A stretch of DNA of 64,000 nucleotides from assembly GCA_017479265.1 (NCBI GenBank), contig JAFVCK010000073.1, positions 1-64,000 on the forward strand, in the 5' to 3' direction. The DNA comes from Bacteroidales bacterium (GTDB taxonomy: Bacteria > Bacteroidota > Bacteroidia > Bacteroidales > UBA932). The translations under genes were made by a program, and so were the position numbers. Under the pieces are notes generated by a model. The model saw only the letters and a list, made by a program, of their open reading frames with translations, ran no database searches and had not been told where the DNA came from. How positions within the stretch are numbered: the first letter of the stretch is position 1; every line of letters starts with the position of its first letter. Shown here one piece after another: positions 26,193 to 34,424 of the stretch.

Positions 26193-27722
26193 ATGAAAAG
26201 AATATACAGTATTATAACGATAGCGGCTGCTGCATTTTTGTTCGCATCCTGCAATATGGACCTCATTCCGAAGGGAAGTATGGTCTATGACGAGAATGAG
26301 CCTGCTATACAGAAAGAAAGTGACCTGACAGGCTTCGAGGCGGGTATCAACATCTACTTCCGCTCACGTCAGCAGTCAGTGTACAACTACGTAGGCGACC
26401 TGATGACGGATTCCTTCAATGCTGCAAGCGAATTCGGTAACAACTACGGTCCCGTCCATCGTACCAATACCGACTTCACTGCCGGTAACGAAGATGTCGA
26501 GTCGCTGTGGGGAGGCCATTATGTGGCTATCAACCAGTACAACATCGCCATCAGCGCTGCCAACTCCATCGTTGACAAGGACCTCAGGGAGGCTGCCCGG
26601 GTATTCAAGGGAGAGGCTTTCTTCTTCAGGGCCTATTCCTACCTTTATCTTGCACGTTATTTCGGCAAGCAGTATGACGCTGCTACTGCCGACAAGGATG
26701 AGAGCGTTCCTCTCGTGCTCGTGTACGACCAGAACGCACGTCCTGCCCGTGCCACCCAGGCTGCCATTTACGGCCAGATTAAGGCTGACCTTGACAGCGC
26801 CGCCCTTCTTCTGGCGGACGTCAAGGGTGTGGTAAGGTCTCCAAAGCCCACCATCGATGCAGTCAAGGCTCTCTATGCCCGTTACTATCTCGATGTCAAG
26901 GATTATGACAATGCAGCCAAGTACGCCCAGGATGTAATTGAGACCGGCATTTATGCACTTGCTTCCACCGACAAGGAGTTCCAGGACGAGTATCTGAACG
27001 ACAACGGTACGGAGCCTATTCTCCAGTGCGCCGCTTCCCGTTCCGAGGCTCCCGCTTCCCTCAACTATTACACCCAGCTTTCCACCGCGGACGGCGAGGA
27101 TGTATTCAATCCTTACTTCCTGCCTTCAGGCAAGCTGGTGGATTCTTACGATGCGGACGACCTTCGTCTCAAGAACTGGTTTGTAAACGCAGGTACGGAT
27201 TCATATCCCGTGTATATGAGCGGTTCCAAGCACAACAATGCCGGAGTCAAGATTTTCGTGAAGTTCTTCGGAAATCCAGCTTACAACTCCGAAGAGAAGC
27301 GTCTCGGACAGTCAGCTGCCAAGCCTTTCAGAATCGGCGAAATGTATCTTATCGCTGCCGAGGCCCTTTACAAGGCAGGTGATGCCGAGGGTGCTCTCAA
27401 GGTCCTGAACGAGATTCAGACCAAGCGTGGTGCAGTCGTAACTACCGCTCCCAATATCGACGATATCTACAAGGAGTGGTTCAGGGAGACTGTCGGTGAG
27501 GGCCAGCGTTTCTGGTGCCTCAAGAGATGGGGACTCGGATTCTCCAAGAGGTACGGCCAGCCCGCTGCCATTTCGGAGAAGCTCCTCTCTACCGGCGAGT
27601 TCTATGTCGATAAGACCATGGAGGCAACAGATTACCATTTCCAGCTTCCTATTCCCAACTACGAGAGGAAGATCAACAGCAATCTGTCCCAGAACAACGG
27701 CTACGGCCTCAGCACAGAATAG
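26193..27722 (+). CDS. SusD/RagB-type substrate-binding lipoprotein
   Basis: 509 aa from the ATG at 26193; the TTG three codons upstream is less likely. The lipobox FASC is followed by NMDLIPKG. Helical TPR-like repeats typical of SusD follow, with the conserved GEAFFFRAYSYLYLARYFG and the late FRIGEMYLIAAEALYKAGD and FWCLKRWGLGF signatures. It forms the lid over the SusC channel. Spacing to susC is 28 bases. Confidence 0.95.
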   Translation: MKRIYSIITIAAAAFLFASCNMDLIPKGSMVYDENEPAIQKESDLTGFEAGINIYFRSRQQSVYNYVGDLMTDSFNAASEFGNNYGPVHRTNTDFTAGNEDVESLWGGHYVAINQYNIAISAANSIVDKDLREAARVFKGEAFFFRAYSYLYLARYFGKQYDAATADKDESVPLVLVYDQNARPARATQAAIYGQIKADLDSAALLLADVKGVVRSPKPTIDAVKALYARYYLDVKDYDNAAKYAQDVIETGIYALASTDKEFQDEYLNDNGTEPILQCAASRSEAPASLNYYTQLSTADGEDVFNPYFLPSGKLVDSYDADDLRLKNWFVNAGTDSYPVYMSGSKHNNAGVKIFVKFFGNPAYNSEEKRLGQSAAKPFRIGEMYLIAAEALYKAGDAEGALKVLNEIQTKRGAVVTTAPNIDDIYKEWFRETVGEGQRFWCLKRWGLGFSKRYGQPAAISEKLLSTGEFYVDKTMEATDYHFQLPIPNYERKINSNLSQNNGYGLSTE

Positions 27723-27745
27723 AGTAACCTGTAAACAAAGAGAAT

Positions 27746-28606
27746 ATGAAAAGATTTGCTATACTTCTTGCAGTCGCGGCAGTGGTTCTTTCCACTGCAT
27801 CTTGCGACCGTTCAGACCCGTATCTTTATGCAGGTCAGGCAGGTTACAGCGCATTTGTGACCTTTGACGGCGAAACTAATGTGTCATTCGTCGAGGACGA
27901 AGGTACTGTCGAGATACCTATCCGTCTTATCGGAGAGCATTCCAAGAATGTCCAGGTTACCATTTCGGCCAAGGACAGCACCGCGGTCAACGGCACCCAC
28001 TATTCGATAGTGGAGCCTGCCGACGGCGTGATAACCTTCGAGCCCAAGGATTCCGTGAAGCTCGTCAAGATTTCTCTTGTCCACGTGAACGGCTATGTCG
28101 ATCCCGGTCGTGTACTGTTCCTTCTGAACATTGACAATGTCACCGGCGGACTCACTATCGGCGCGCGCCGTACCGCCACTGTCAATATCGCCGATGCAGA
28201 GCATCCTCTGAAGGCTTTCATTGGTACATGGACCGCTCATGTGGCCGACTACTGGAGTGACGAGTATGACCTCAACATCATAATCTCCGCCGACCAGAGC
28301 GATATCATGACTCTCAACATCGCCAACCTTATTCCTTACATGTCAACGAACTATACACCGCTGCCTTGTGTGGGTAAGGGAACCGAGGATTACAAGAAGG
28401 TCATCATAGAGAGCGGCCAGGCTACCGGCTATACCGCAGGTGGTGCACCTGTAGTCTATGTCAACCCTGTCGGAGGCAATATCGAGATGGAGGACAATGG
28501 AGACGATACCATTTCCATCATAACTCCTTGGGGTGCCGGTAACGGTGCATCCAACGGTTGGTTCGACCTTGTCGAAGACGTTCCTGTGGTACTCCACAGA
28601 AAGTAG
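27746..28606 (+). CDS. Calx-beta-like lipoprotein of the SusCD operon
   Basis: 286 aa. The lipobox STASC is followed by DRSDPYLY. Residues 35-150 resemble a Calx-beta domain (VEIPIRLIGEHSKNVQVTISAKDSTAVNGTHY, then FEPKDSVKLVKISLV). A C-terminal domain starts LKAFIGTWTAHVADYWSDEYDLNII, the same xGxW type as in the repeat lipoprotein at 20537. It is likely an accessory surface glycan- or protein-binding lipoprotein. A GC-rich hairpin follows the stop codon. Confidence 0.75.
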   Translation: MKRFAILLAVAAVVLSTASCDRSDPYLYAGQAGYSAFVTFDGETNVSFVEDEGTVEIPIRLIGEHSKNVQVTISAKDSTAVNGTHYSIVEPADGVITFEPKDSVKLVKISLVHVNGYVDPGRVLFLLNIDNVTGGLTIGARRTATVNIADAEHPLKAFIGTWTAHVADYWSDEYDLNIIISADQSDIMTLNIANLIPYMSTNYTPLPCVGKGTEDYKKVIIESGQATGYTAGGAPVVYVNPVGGNIEMEDNGDDTISIITPWGAGNGASNGWFDLVEDVPVVLHRK

Positions 28607-28624
28607 AACACTTTTATTTCAAAG

Positions 28625-28656
28625 CCCCGTCCCCGCGTGTGCGGGGGCGGGATTTT
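28625..28656 (+). terminator. GC-rich hairpin inside the SusCD operon
   Basis: CCCCGTCCCCGC (28625-28636) pairs with GCGGGGGCGGG (28641-28651) over a GTGT loop, followed by ATTTTGT. The T run is short, so it may only partly terminate and set a lower level for the three downstream genes. Confidence 0.6.
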
Positions 28657-28674
28657 GTACTAAAGACTAATGAT

Positions 28675-29430
28675 ATGAAGAAACAACACCTACTATTGCT
28701 TGCAATGGCTCTTGTGCTTCTGCCTTTTACGGCGGAGGCTCAGCCATCCAATCCCTCCGACGGCGGCATCAGGTACGAACCTCTCGATTCCTGGCCATAC
28801 GCCTATGAAAACTTTCTTCCCGGCGTGGTAAGGACCCGCAAGGGTGACGCTTTGGAATACACCCAGTTGAACGTCAACCTTGCCAGCGGCAAGCTGCATT
28901 TCGTCGAAAAAGGTACTATAATGCAGGCCGACATGAATACGGTCTATACAGTCCTAGTTCTGTCCGACGTCTATATCAACAACCTCGGCGTACTTTACAA
29001 GGTGGAACGTGAGCAGGCCAAGGGCGCTTATCTGTCACGCCGGAGCATTGATATGGACAGGTTCAACAGCGTCGATATAGGCTACGGCGTTTCGTCCACT
29101 ACCGCGAGTTCGCGCAAGGCTACCCTGACCGGGCTCGGCTTCAATGCCGCAGGCGGCGGAAACGTTGCCGACATGTCCATAAGCAGGGCTATTGAGCAGA
29201 AGGGCTCAGGAAGTGTGCTGCCTCTCAAGACGGACCATTATTTCTATGTTTACAATATCTTGATTCCTGCCACAAAGCGGGATGTGCTTGCCACTCCGGG
29301 CGTTGACAAGAAGGCTGCCAAGGAGTTTTTCAAGAGTAGCAAGATAAACTGGAACAAGCCCCAGACCCAGTATCCGCTGATTGACTTCCTGTATGACCAG
29401 CTGGATGCATTTAACAAGAAAAATCAATAA
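28675..29430 (+). CDS. Secreted protein of unknown function in the SusCD-protease operon
   Basis: 251 aa from the ATG at 28675. A signal peptide ends at AEAQ. It is a soluble mixed alpha/beta chain with no Cys. Notable stretches are GGIRYEPLDSWPYAYENFLPG, LNVNLASGKLHFVEKGTIMQAD (a strand-rich core) and the basic C-terminal helix KKAAKEFFKSSKINWNKPQ. It is not recognised as an enzyme. It lies 10 bases before the subtilase gene, so it may be a periplasmic or surface partner of that protease. Confidence 0.7.
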   Translation: MKKQHLLLLAMALVLLPFTAEAQPSNPSDGGIRYEPLDSWPYAYENFLPGVVRTRKGDALEYTQLNVNLASGKLHFVEKGTIMQADMNTVYTVLVLSDVYINNLGVLYKVEREQAKGAYLSRRSIDMDRFNSVDIGYGVSSTTASSRKATLTGLGFNAAGGGNVADMSISRAIEQKGSGSVLPLKTDHYFYVYNILIPATKRDVLATPGVDKKAAKEFFKSSKINWNKPQTQYPLIDFLYDQLDAFNKKNQ

Positions 29431-29440
29431 TTATCAGATA

Positions 29441-32059
29441 ATGAAGAGATTTCTGCTGTTGTTTACCCTTCCTTTGCTGGCCCTGGCCTGTGCAAGGGAG
29501 GTTGAAGTTTTACAGGAGGTGCAGGAGGCCGCAGTCCCGGAGGATGCTGAGGCTGCATACGTGCCTTCCCTGGCTGTTGTTGAATTCAGCGACGAGGTTC
29601 TTGCCCTTATCGAGAATGACCTTGCCGCAGGTTCCATAGTTACAAAGTCGTCCGATGTGAACGATATTTTCACCGAGCTCGGAATAGAATCCGCCCGTCC
29701 CGTCTTCCCCGAGGAGGAATGTCCCGAGGAATACAGGCAGAGGGAAAGGGATTTCGGCCTCAGGAGATTCTATTATGTCGAGTTCGGAGCCAATCCCCAG
29801 CCCCTCACCAAGGCTGCCGAGTCACTGGCAGCCGTTCCGGGCATAATCGGTGCCGAGCCTGTGCTCAAGGTCCATATCAACGATGTTAATTTCAATGACC
29901 CCAGGTATCCTTCGCAATGGCAGTACAACAATAGTTCAGTCAAGGGTGCCGATGTCAATTGCCTTCCGGTTTGGAATAATTACACCACCGGCGACCCTGC
30001 CGTCATAGTATCCGTTGTCGATGAAGGTGTGGACCTTGTACATCCTGACCTTGAGTGGAACTGCCTTCCCGGTGGTCCCAACGGCAGTTACAACACCGTG
30101 ACAGGCAACTATGAAGTAGAGCCCATGTCCCACGGCACCCATGTAGCCGGTACCATAGCCGCCGTCAACAACAACGGCGAAGGTGTCTGCGGCATAGCCG
30201 GAGGAGACTACAAGAACAACAAACCCGGCGTGAAAATCATGTCCTGCCAGTTCTTCGGAACCAAGGGTAATGGAAGTTCCGCCGATGCTATCCGCTGGGG
30301 TGCCAACCACGGTGCAGTCATTTCCCAGAACAGCTGGGGCTATGTCGCCGACATCAATGAGGACGGCAAGATTTCCGCCGATGAGCTGGAAAGGGCCAAG
30401 GGCCTCAGGATTTCATCCTACGACAGGGCTGCCGTGGATTATTTCATAACCTATGCGGGTTGTGACGGCTCCGGCAAGCAGAAGGCCAATTCTCCCATGA
30501 AGGGAGGAATCGTCATTTTCGCCGCCGGCAACGACAATATCCCTTACGGCGCTCCCGCCAATTACGACAGGATACTGGCAGTGGGTTCCATGGCCCAGAG
30601 CGGCAAGAAGTCTGATTTCTCAAACTACGGCGACTGGGTTGACATCTGCGCCCCCGGGTCCAGCATTCTCAGCACCTTGCCGAACGGTGGTTATGGCATG
30701 ATGTCCGGCACATCCATGGCCTGTCCTCATGTATCCGGCGTTGCCGCTCTGGTGCTTTCCTATTGCGGCGGTCCCGACTTTACCAACGACATGCTTTGGA
30801 CCAAACTCGTGAACGGTGCCAATCCTGATATCGCAAAAACTCCTTCCGCTCCCATAGGACCTATGGTAGATGCATACGGCGCAATTCTTTACGGTTCCAG
30901 CGGCGATCCTCTCGGAGTAGAGGAATACAGCATTGACGCGGTTTCCAACAAGGCCGTCTTTACCTGGAACCTTACGGCCAACAGCGAGGGCAATTCCAAC
31001 TATGCCGCCATGCTGTACGCCTCCAAGAACAAGGCCCTGCTGGAGCAGATGGACCCCTCCAGGCCCGGACAGGGAATATTCACGGCCAGCCTGCTGACTT
31101 CTACGGCCGCAGTCGGTGACGTGGTCAGCGGTGCCATCGAAGGACTTGAGTTCGAGACGGAATACTATGTCACTCTCGCTACCTATTCCTACAACCGCAC
31201 ATTCTCCCAGATTTCTCCGATTAAGACGGTGACCACCAAGAGCAACAACCCTCCTTACATCAAGGTAGATATGGACCCCATACCTGTTCACAAGAACTAC
31301 GAAATCTGGTCCATTCCCCTTACGATAGACGACCCTGACGGACATCAGATAAGCGTGGAGTACAAGAGCGGCTCCGAGGCCGATTCTGTGGTTCCTGATG
31401 CCAATTCCGGCGGCTATGTGGTGCTGATTAACGGCCCCAAGACGGTCGGCGGCACTTATACCGGCACCATTACGGTGACTGACGAGTATGGCCTTTCTGC
31501 CTCTGCTACGGTAACTTACACCCTGACCGACAATATTGTCCCCGTGGTGAAAACACCCATAGACAACATAATCTTCGACGAGCCCGGCATGAAGTCCTCT
31601 TTTAATGTTGCCGACCTGTTCGAAGATGCGGACGGCGAGCCCCTAAGCGTTGAAATCAGCGTTTCCGACAAGAGTGTCGCCCATGCCGTCATAAATGACG
31701 GTTCCCTTGTTGTCAGTTCCCTTACATACGGTGTTTCCGTAATCACCCTTACAGCATACGATGCCAAGAGGGCTTCTGTCAACATGAAGTTCTCCGTGCT
31801 TATAAGGGAAGCGGGTGTTGAGGTGAGCACCTATCCCAACCCTGTCACCGACTACCTCTATGTATCTACCGGTACTGAGGAAGAGGAGACAGCCATTGCC
31901 TTGTACGGCGCTTCCGGCGGCCTTGTTTACAAGGGCACACAGACAACCAGCGCATTCGTGCCGGCGGAGATTGACATGCGTTCCTGCGCTCCCGGCAGAT
32001 ACAGCGTGGTATTCACATATCGTGGCAAGGAATTCAAGAGAACAGTAATCAAGAAATAA
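29441..32059 (+). CDS. Subtilisin-like S8 protease with type IX secretion sorting tail
   Basis: 872 aa from the ATG at 29441. The catalytic triad motifs are VSVVDEGVDLVHPDL (Asp), SHGTHVAGT (His) and SGTSMACPHVSG (Ser), with the oxyanion Asn in SQNSWG. A propeptide occupies about 20-170. After the protease domain come a fibronectin-III-like region and two cadherin-like beta domains. The last 80 residues (STYPNPVTDYLYV to FKRTVIKK) match the type A sorting domain recognised by the type IX secretion system. The signal peptide ends LALAC, so it may also be lipidated, an unusual combination. Predicted surface-attached or secreted endopeptidase. Confidence 0.93.
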   Translation: MKRFLLLFTLPLLALACAREVEVLQEVQEAAVPEDAEAAYVPSLAVVEFSDEVLALIENDLAAGSIVTKSSDVNDIFTELGIESARPVFPEEECPEEYRQRERDFGLRRFYYVEFGANPQPLTKAAESLAAVPGIIGAEPVLKVHINDVNFNDPRYPSQWQYNNSSVKGADVNCLPVWNNYTTGDPAVIVSVVDEGVDLVHPDLEWNCLPGGPNGSYNTVTGNYEVEPMSHGTHVAGTIAAVNNNGEGVCGIAGGDYKNNKPGVKIMSCQFFGTKGNGSSADAIRWGANHGAVISQNSWGYVADINEDGKISADELERAKGLRISSYDRAAVDYFITYAGCDGSGKQKANSPMKGGIVIFAAGNDNIPYGAPANYDRILAVGSMAQSGKKSDFSNYGDWVDICAPGSSILSTLPNGGYGMMSGTSMACPHVSGVAALVLSYCGGPDFTNDMLWTKLVNGANPDIAKTPSAPIGPMVDAYGAILYGSSGDPLGVEEYSIDAVSNKAVFTWNLTANSEGNSNYAAMLYASKNKALLEQMDPSRPGQGIFTASLLTSTAAVGDVVSGAIEGLEFETEYYVTLATYSYNRTFSQISPIKTVTTKSNNPPYIKVDMDPIPVHKNYEIWSIPLTIDDPDGHQISVEYKSGSEADSVVPDANSGGYVVLINGPKTVGGTYTGTITVTDEYGLSASATVTYTLTDNIVPVVKTPIDNIIFDEPGMKSSFNVADLFEDADGEPLSVEISVSDKSVAHAVINDGSLVVSSLTYGVSVITLTAYDAKRASVNMKFSVLIREAGVEVSTYPNPVTDYLYVSTGTEEEETAIALYGASGGLVYKGTQTTSAFVPAEIDMRSCAPGRYSVVFTYRGKEFKRTVIKK

Positions 32060-32070
32060 CACTAGACTAT

Positions 32071-33000
32071 ATGAAAAGAAATATCATCGTTTCGACCGCC
32101 GTTGCTTTGGCATTGTCCCTTCCTGCATTTGCACAGGGTACCGATGCTCTTTCATTCAGCCGTCAGGGCAGGAATCCTGTGACTCTCGGCCTTGGCGGGG
32201 CAGGTACGTCCACTACTTTTGATGCCGCATATTCGGCGTTCAGCAATTCTTCCGTGCTTCCTTTCATGGAGAAGAAGTTTGCAGCAGGTGTGTCCTACAA
32301 TCTATGGGCTCCTTCCGTGTCCAGGACCAATGCCATCAATGTCGGTGTAGCATACAAGTTCTCTCCCAGGTTTGCTATGACGCTGGCCTATGCCCATGAC
32401 AGTTCTCTTCCTTATGATGTGCTTGATTATGACGGAGTTGTGACAGGCAGTTTCACGCCTTCCGACAATCTTGTCGGACTCGGTCTGGCTTTCGGCCTGG
32501 GCGACAGGCTCGGTCTTGGAGTAAACGTGCGGTATGCCGCTGAGAAACTCTCTTCCGACTATAGCAACCGTGGCGTGGCAGGAGACGTGTTCCTGACTTT
32601 CGCGGTGAACGAGAACCTTCGTTTCTCCGCCGGTGCCGCCAATATAGGAACCCCTGTCACCAGTTATGACAAGAAGAAATATGCACAGCCTGCATCTGTA
32701 TGTATATCAGGTGCTTATGGTCTTGGCTTCGGGGAGGCCTTCAGGCTTGATTTCGCCCTGGATGCCAACTATTATTTCAGCAAGAATTTCTCGCTTGCGG
32801 CCGGCGGACAGTTCGGTTGGAATGACATGGTGTTCGCAAGGATAGGCTATCGATTCGCCACCCAGAATGCCGTTCTTCCTTCATTCCTCGGAATAGGAAT
32901 AGGTGGCAAGTTCAAGGGCATTACTATAGACCTTTCCTATATGACTGCCTCCAAGGCTCTCGGCAACACCCTTGCCGTCGGTCTGGGATACAGTTTCTAG
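32071..33000 (+). CDS. PorV/PorQ-like outer-membrane barrel protein
   Basis: 309 aa. A signal peptide ends at AFAQ. The mature N-terminus (FSRQGRNPVTLGLGGAGTSTTFDAAYSAFSNSSVLPF) is typical of the FadL-related PorV/PorQ family. It is barrel-like to the final GLGYSF. PorV is the shuttle protein that holds type IX cargo by its C-terminal domain; PorQ is related to cargo attachment. Placement 11 bases after a cargo protease suggests a dedicated partner, which is inference. PorV versus PorQ cannot be settled by eye. Confidence 0.75.
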   Translation: MKRNIIVSTAVALALSLPAFAQGTDALSFSRQGRNPVTLGLGGAGTSTTFDAAYSAFSNSSVLPFMEKKFAAGVSYNLWAPSVSRTNAINVGVAYKFSPRFAMTLAYAHDSSLPYDVLDYDGVVTGSFTPSDNLVGLGLAFGLGDRLGLGVNVRYAAEKLSSDYSNRGVAGDVFLTFAVNENLRFSAGAANIGTPVTSYDKKKYAQPASVCISGAYGLGFGEAFRLDFALDANYYFSKNFSLAAGGQFGWNDMVFARIGYRFATQNAVLPSFLGIGIGGKFKGITIDLSYMTASKALGNTLAVGLGYSF

Positions 33001-33068
33001 CGGAGGGTTCCGGTTGAAGAGTAGATTCTTCGGCAAGTGAACCTGCCTCAGAATGACATCGGTCTACA

Positions 33069-33099
33069 GAAAAAAGGGGAGCGCATCAAAGCGTTCCCC
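33069..33099 (-). terminator. Terminator overlapping the end of the aldo/keto reductase gene
   Basis: Minus strand: GGGGAACGC pairs with GCGCTCCCC (33076-33084 and 33091-33099, one G:U pair) and is followed by six T. The stop codon (33086-33088) lies in the loop, so the last codons form the stem. It may also stop plus-strand transcripts from the SusCD operon. Confidence 0.75.
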
Positions 33100-34420
33100 T
33101 TCTCATTTTCTCTATGTAATGGTCGATTCGATGCAGCTGGTGCGGAATGTCTATGCTCTGCGGGCAATGGACCTTGCACTGGCCGCACCCTATGCAGTGC
33201 TGGGCCTGCCTTAGGGACTCCACCGCACGGTCGTAGCTCAGAAGGTAACGCCTGCGCAGTCTTGCAAAGTCCTTCTGCTCTGCGCTTTGCGGAATATATC
33301 CTCCGTTCACGGCGGCATTGTAGTGCTGGAAAATGCCTGGTATATCCACTCCGTAAGGGCAGGGCATGCAGTATTTGCAGTCTGTACATTCCACCGTTGG
33401 ATATTCAGTCATAAGCACCGCCATTTCCTCCAGGAATGCAAGTTCTTCTTCTCCAAGCGGCTTGAATCCGGTGAAAGTGGCGAGATTGTCCTCCAGATGC
33501 TCCATGTATGTCATTCCGCTCAATATGGTCAGCACCCTGGGGTAGGACCCCGTGAAACGGAATGCCCACGAGGCGGCGCTTGCATCCGGAGCCTTTTCCT
33601 TCAGCCGGGCCGCTACTCCCTGCGGGAGTTTGGCAAGGCTTCCGCCACGCAGCGGTTCCATCACCACTATGGGCAGCTGCCTCTTGTCCAACTCGTCGTA
33701 CAGATATTCCGCATTGACATTGCGTACCCCGTCGGCGTGCTTCCAGTCAATATAGTTCATCTGTATCTGCACGAAATCGTAGTGGTACTTGTCGTGCGTG
33801 GCGAGCATGGCATCGAATTGTTCCCTGCTGCCGTGGAAGGAAAAGCCCAGCTGGCGTATCTTGCCCTTCTCCCTTTCCCCTTCGAGAAAGTCCATGACCC
33901 CGTTGTCCACATAGCGGGCTGCGAACTGCTTGTAGCCTCCGCGGCCTATGCTGTGCAGCAGATAGTAGTCCAGGTAGTCCGTCTGCATGTCCTCGAATGA
34001 GTCATGGTACATCTGTAGCGAGGCCTCGCGGCTCCAGTCGCTGAAGTTGGAAAGCTTGGTGGCAAGGAAGAACGAGCCTCTCGGATGGCGGTTCAGGGCT
34101 ATTGCGGAGGCCTTTTCCGACTGTCCCTGAAGGTATGCGGGGGAGGTGTCGAAATAGTTGACCCCATGCTCAAGGGCATGGTCCACGAGGGCGTTCACGC
34201 TCTTCTGGTCTATTATGTCGTTGCCTTCGGCATCCTTTGTCATCTGCCAGCGCATGCAGCCGTATCCCAGCAGTGACACCTTGTCGCCGTTGCCGGGGTT
34301 GGTGCGCATCTCCATTTCGACTCCGGAGACCTTGTTTTGAGATGTCCGGGCTCCGCAGGCCGTCAGGGCCGCAGCAGTGCCGGCGGCTGCCGTTGTCTTT
34401 AAAAATTCCCTTCTGTCCAT
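33086..34420 (-). CDS. Tat-exported aldo/keto reductase with C-terminal 4Fe-4S domain
   Basis: 444 aa. A twin-arginine signal (MDRREFLKTTAAAGTAAALTAC) also carries a lipobox-like Cys22. The aldo/keto reductase barrel has YFDTSPAY (catalytic Tyr region) and LATKLSNFSDW. The C-terminal ferredoxin-like part has CTDCKYCMPCPYGVDIP and CIGCGQCKVHCPQSIDIP, two cysteine clusters. This is a common Bacteroidota family of unknown substrate. It follows the polyferredoxin gene by 4 bases and probably shares its electron path. Confidence 0.9.
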   Translation of the reverse strand: MDRREFLKTTAAAGTAAALTACGARTSQNKVSGVEMEMRTNPGNGDKVSLLGYGCMRWQMTKDAEGNDIIDQKSVNALVDHALEHGVNYFDTSPAYLQGQSEKASAIALNRHPRGSFFLATKLSNFSDWSREASLQMYHDSFEDMQTDYLDYYLLHSIGRGGYKQFAARYVDNGVMDFLEGEREKGKIRQLGFSFHGSREQFDAMLATHDKYHYDFVQIQMNYIDWKHADGVRNVNAEYLYDELDKRQLPIVVMEPLRGGSLAKLPQGVAARLKEKAPDASAASWAFRFTGSYPRVLTILSGMTYMEHLEDNLATFTGFKPLGEEELAFLEEMAVLMTEYPTVECTDCKYCMPCPYGVDIPGIFQHYNAAVNGGYIPQSAEQKDFARLRRRYLLSYDRAVESLRQAQHCIGCGQCKVHCPQSIDIPHQLHRIDHYIEKMRRGTL

Positions 34421-34424
34421 TGCT

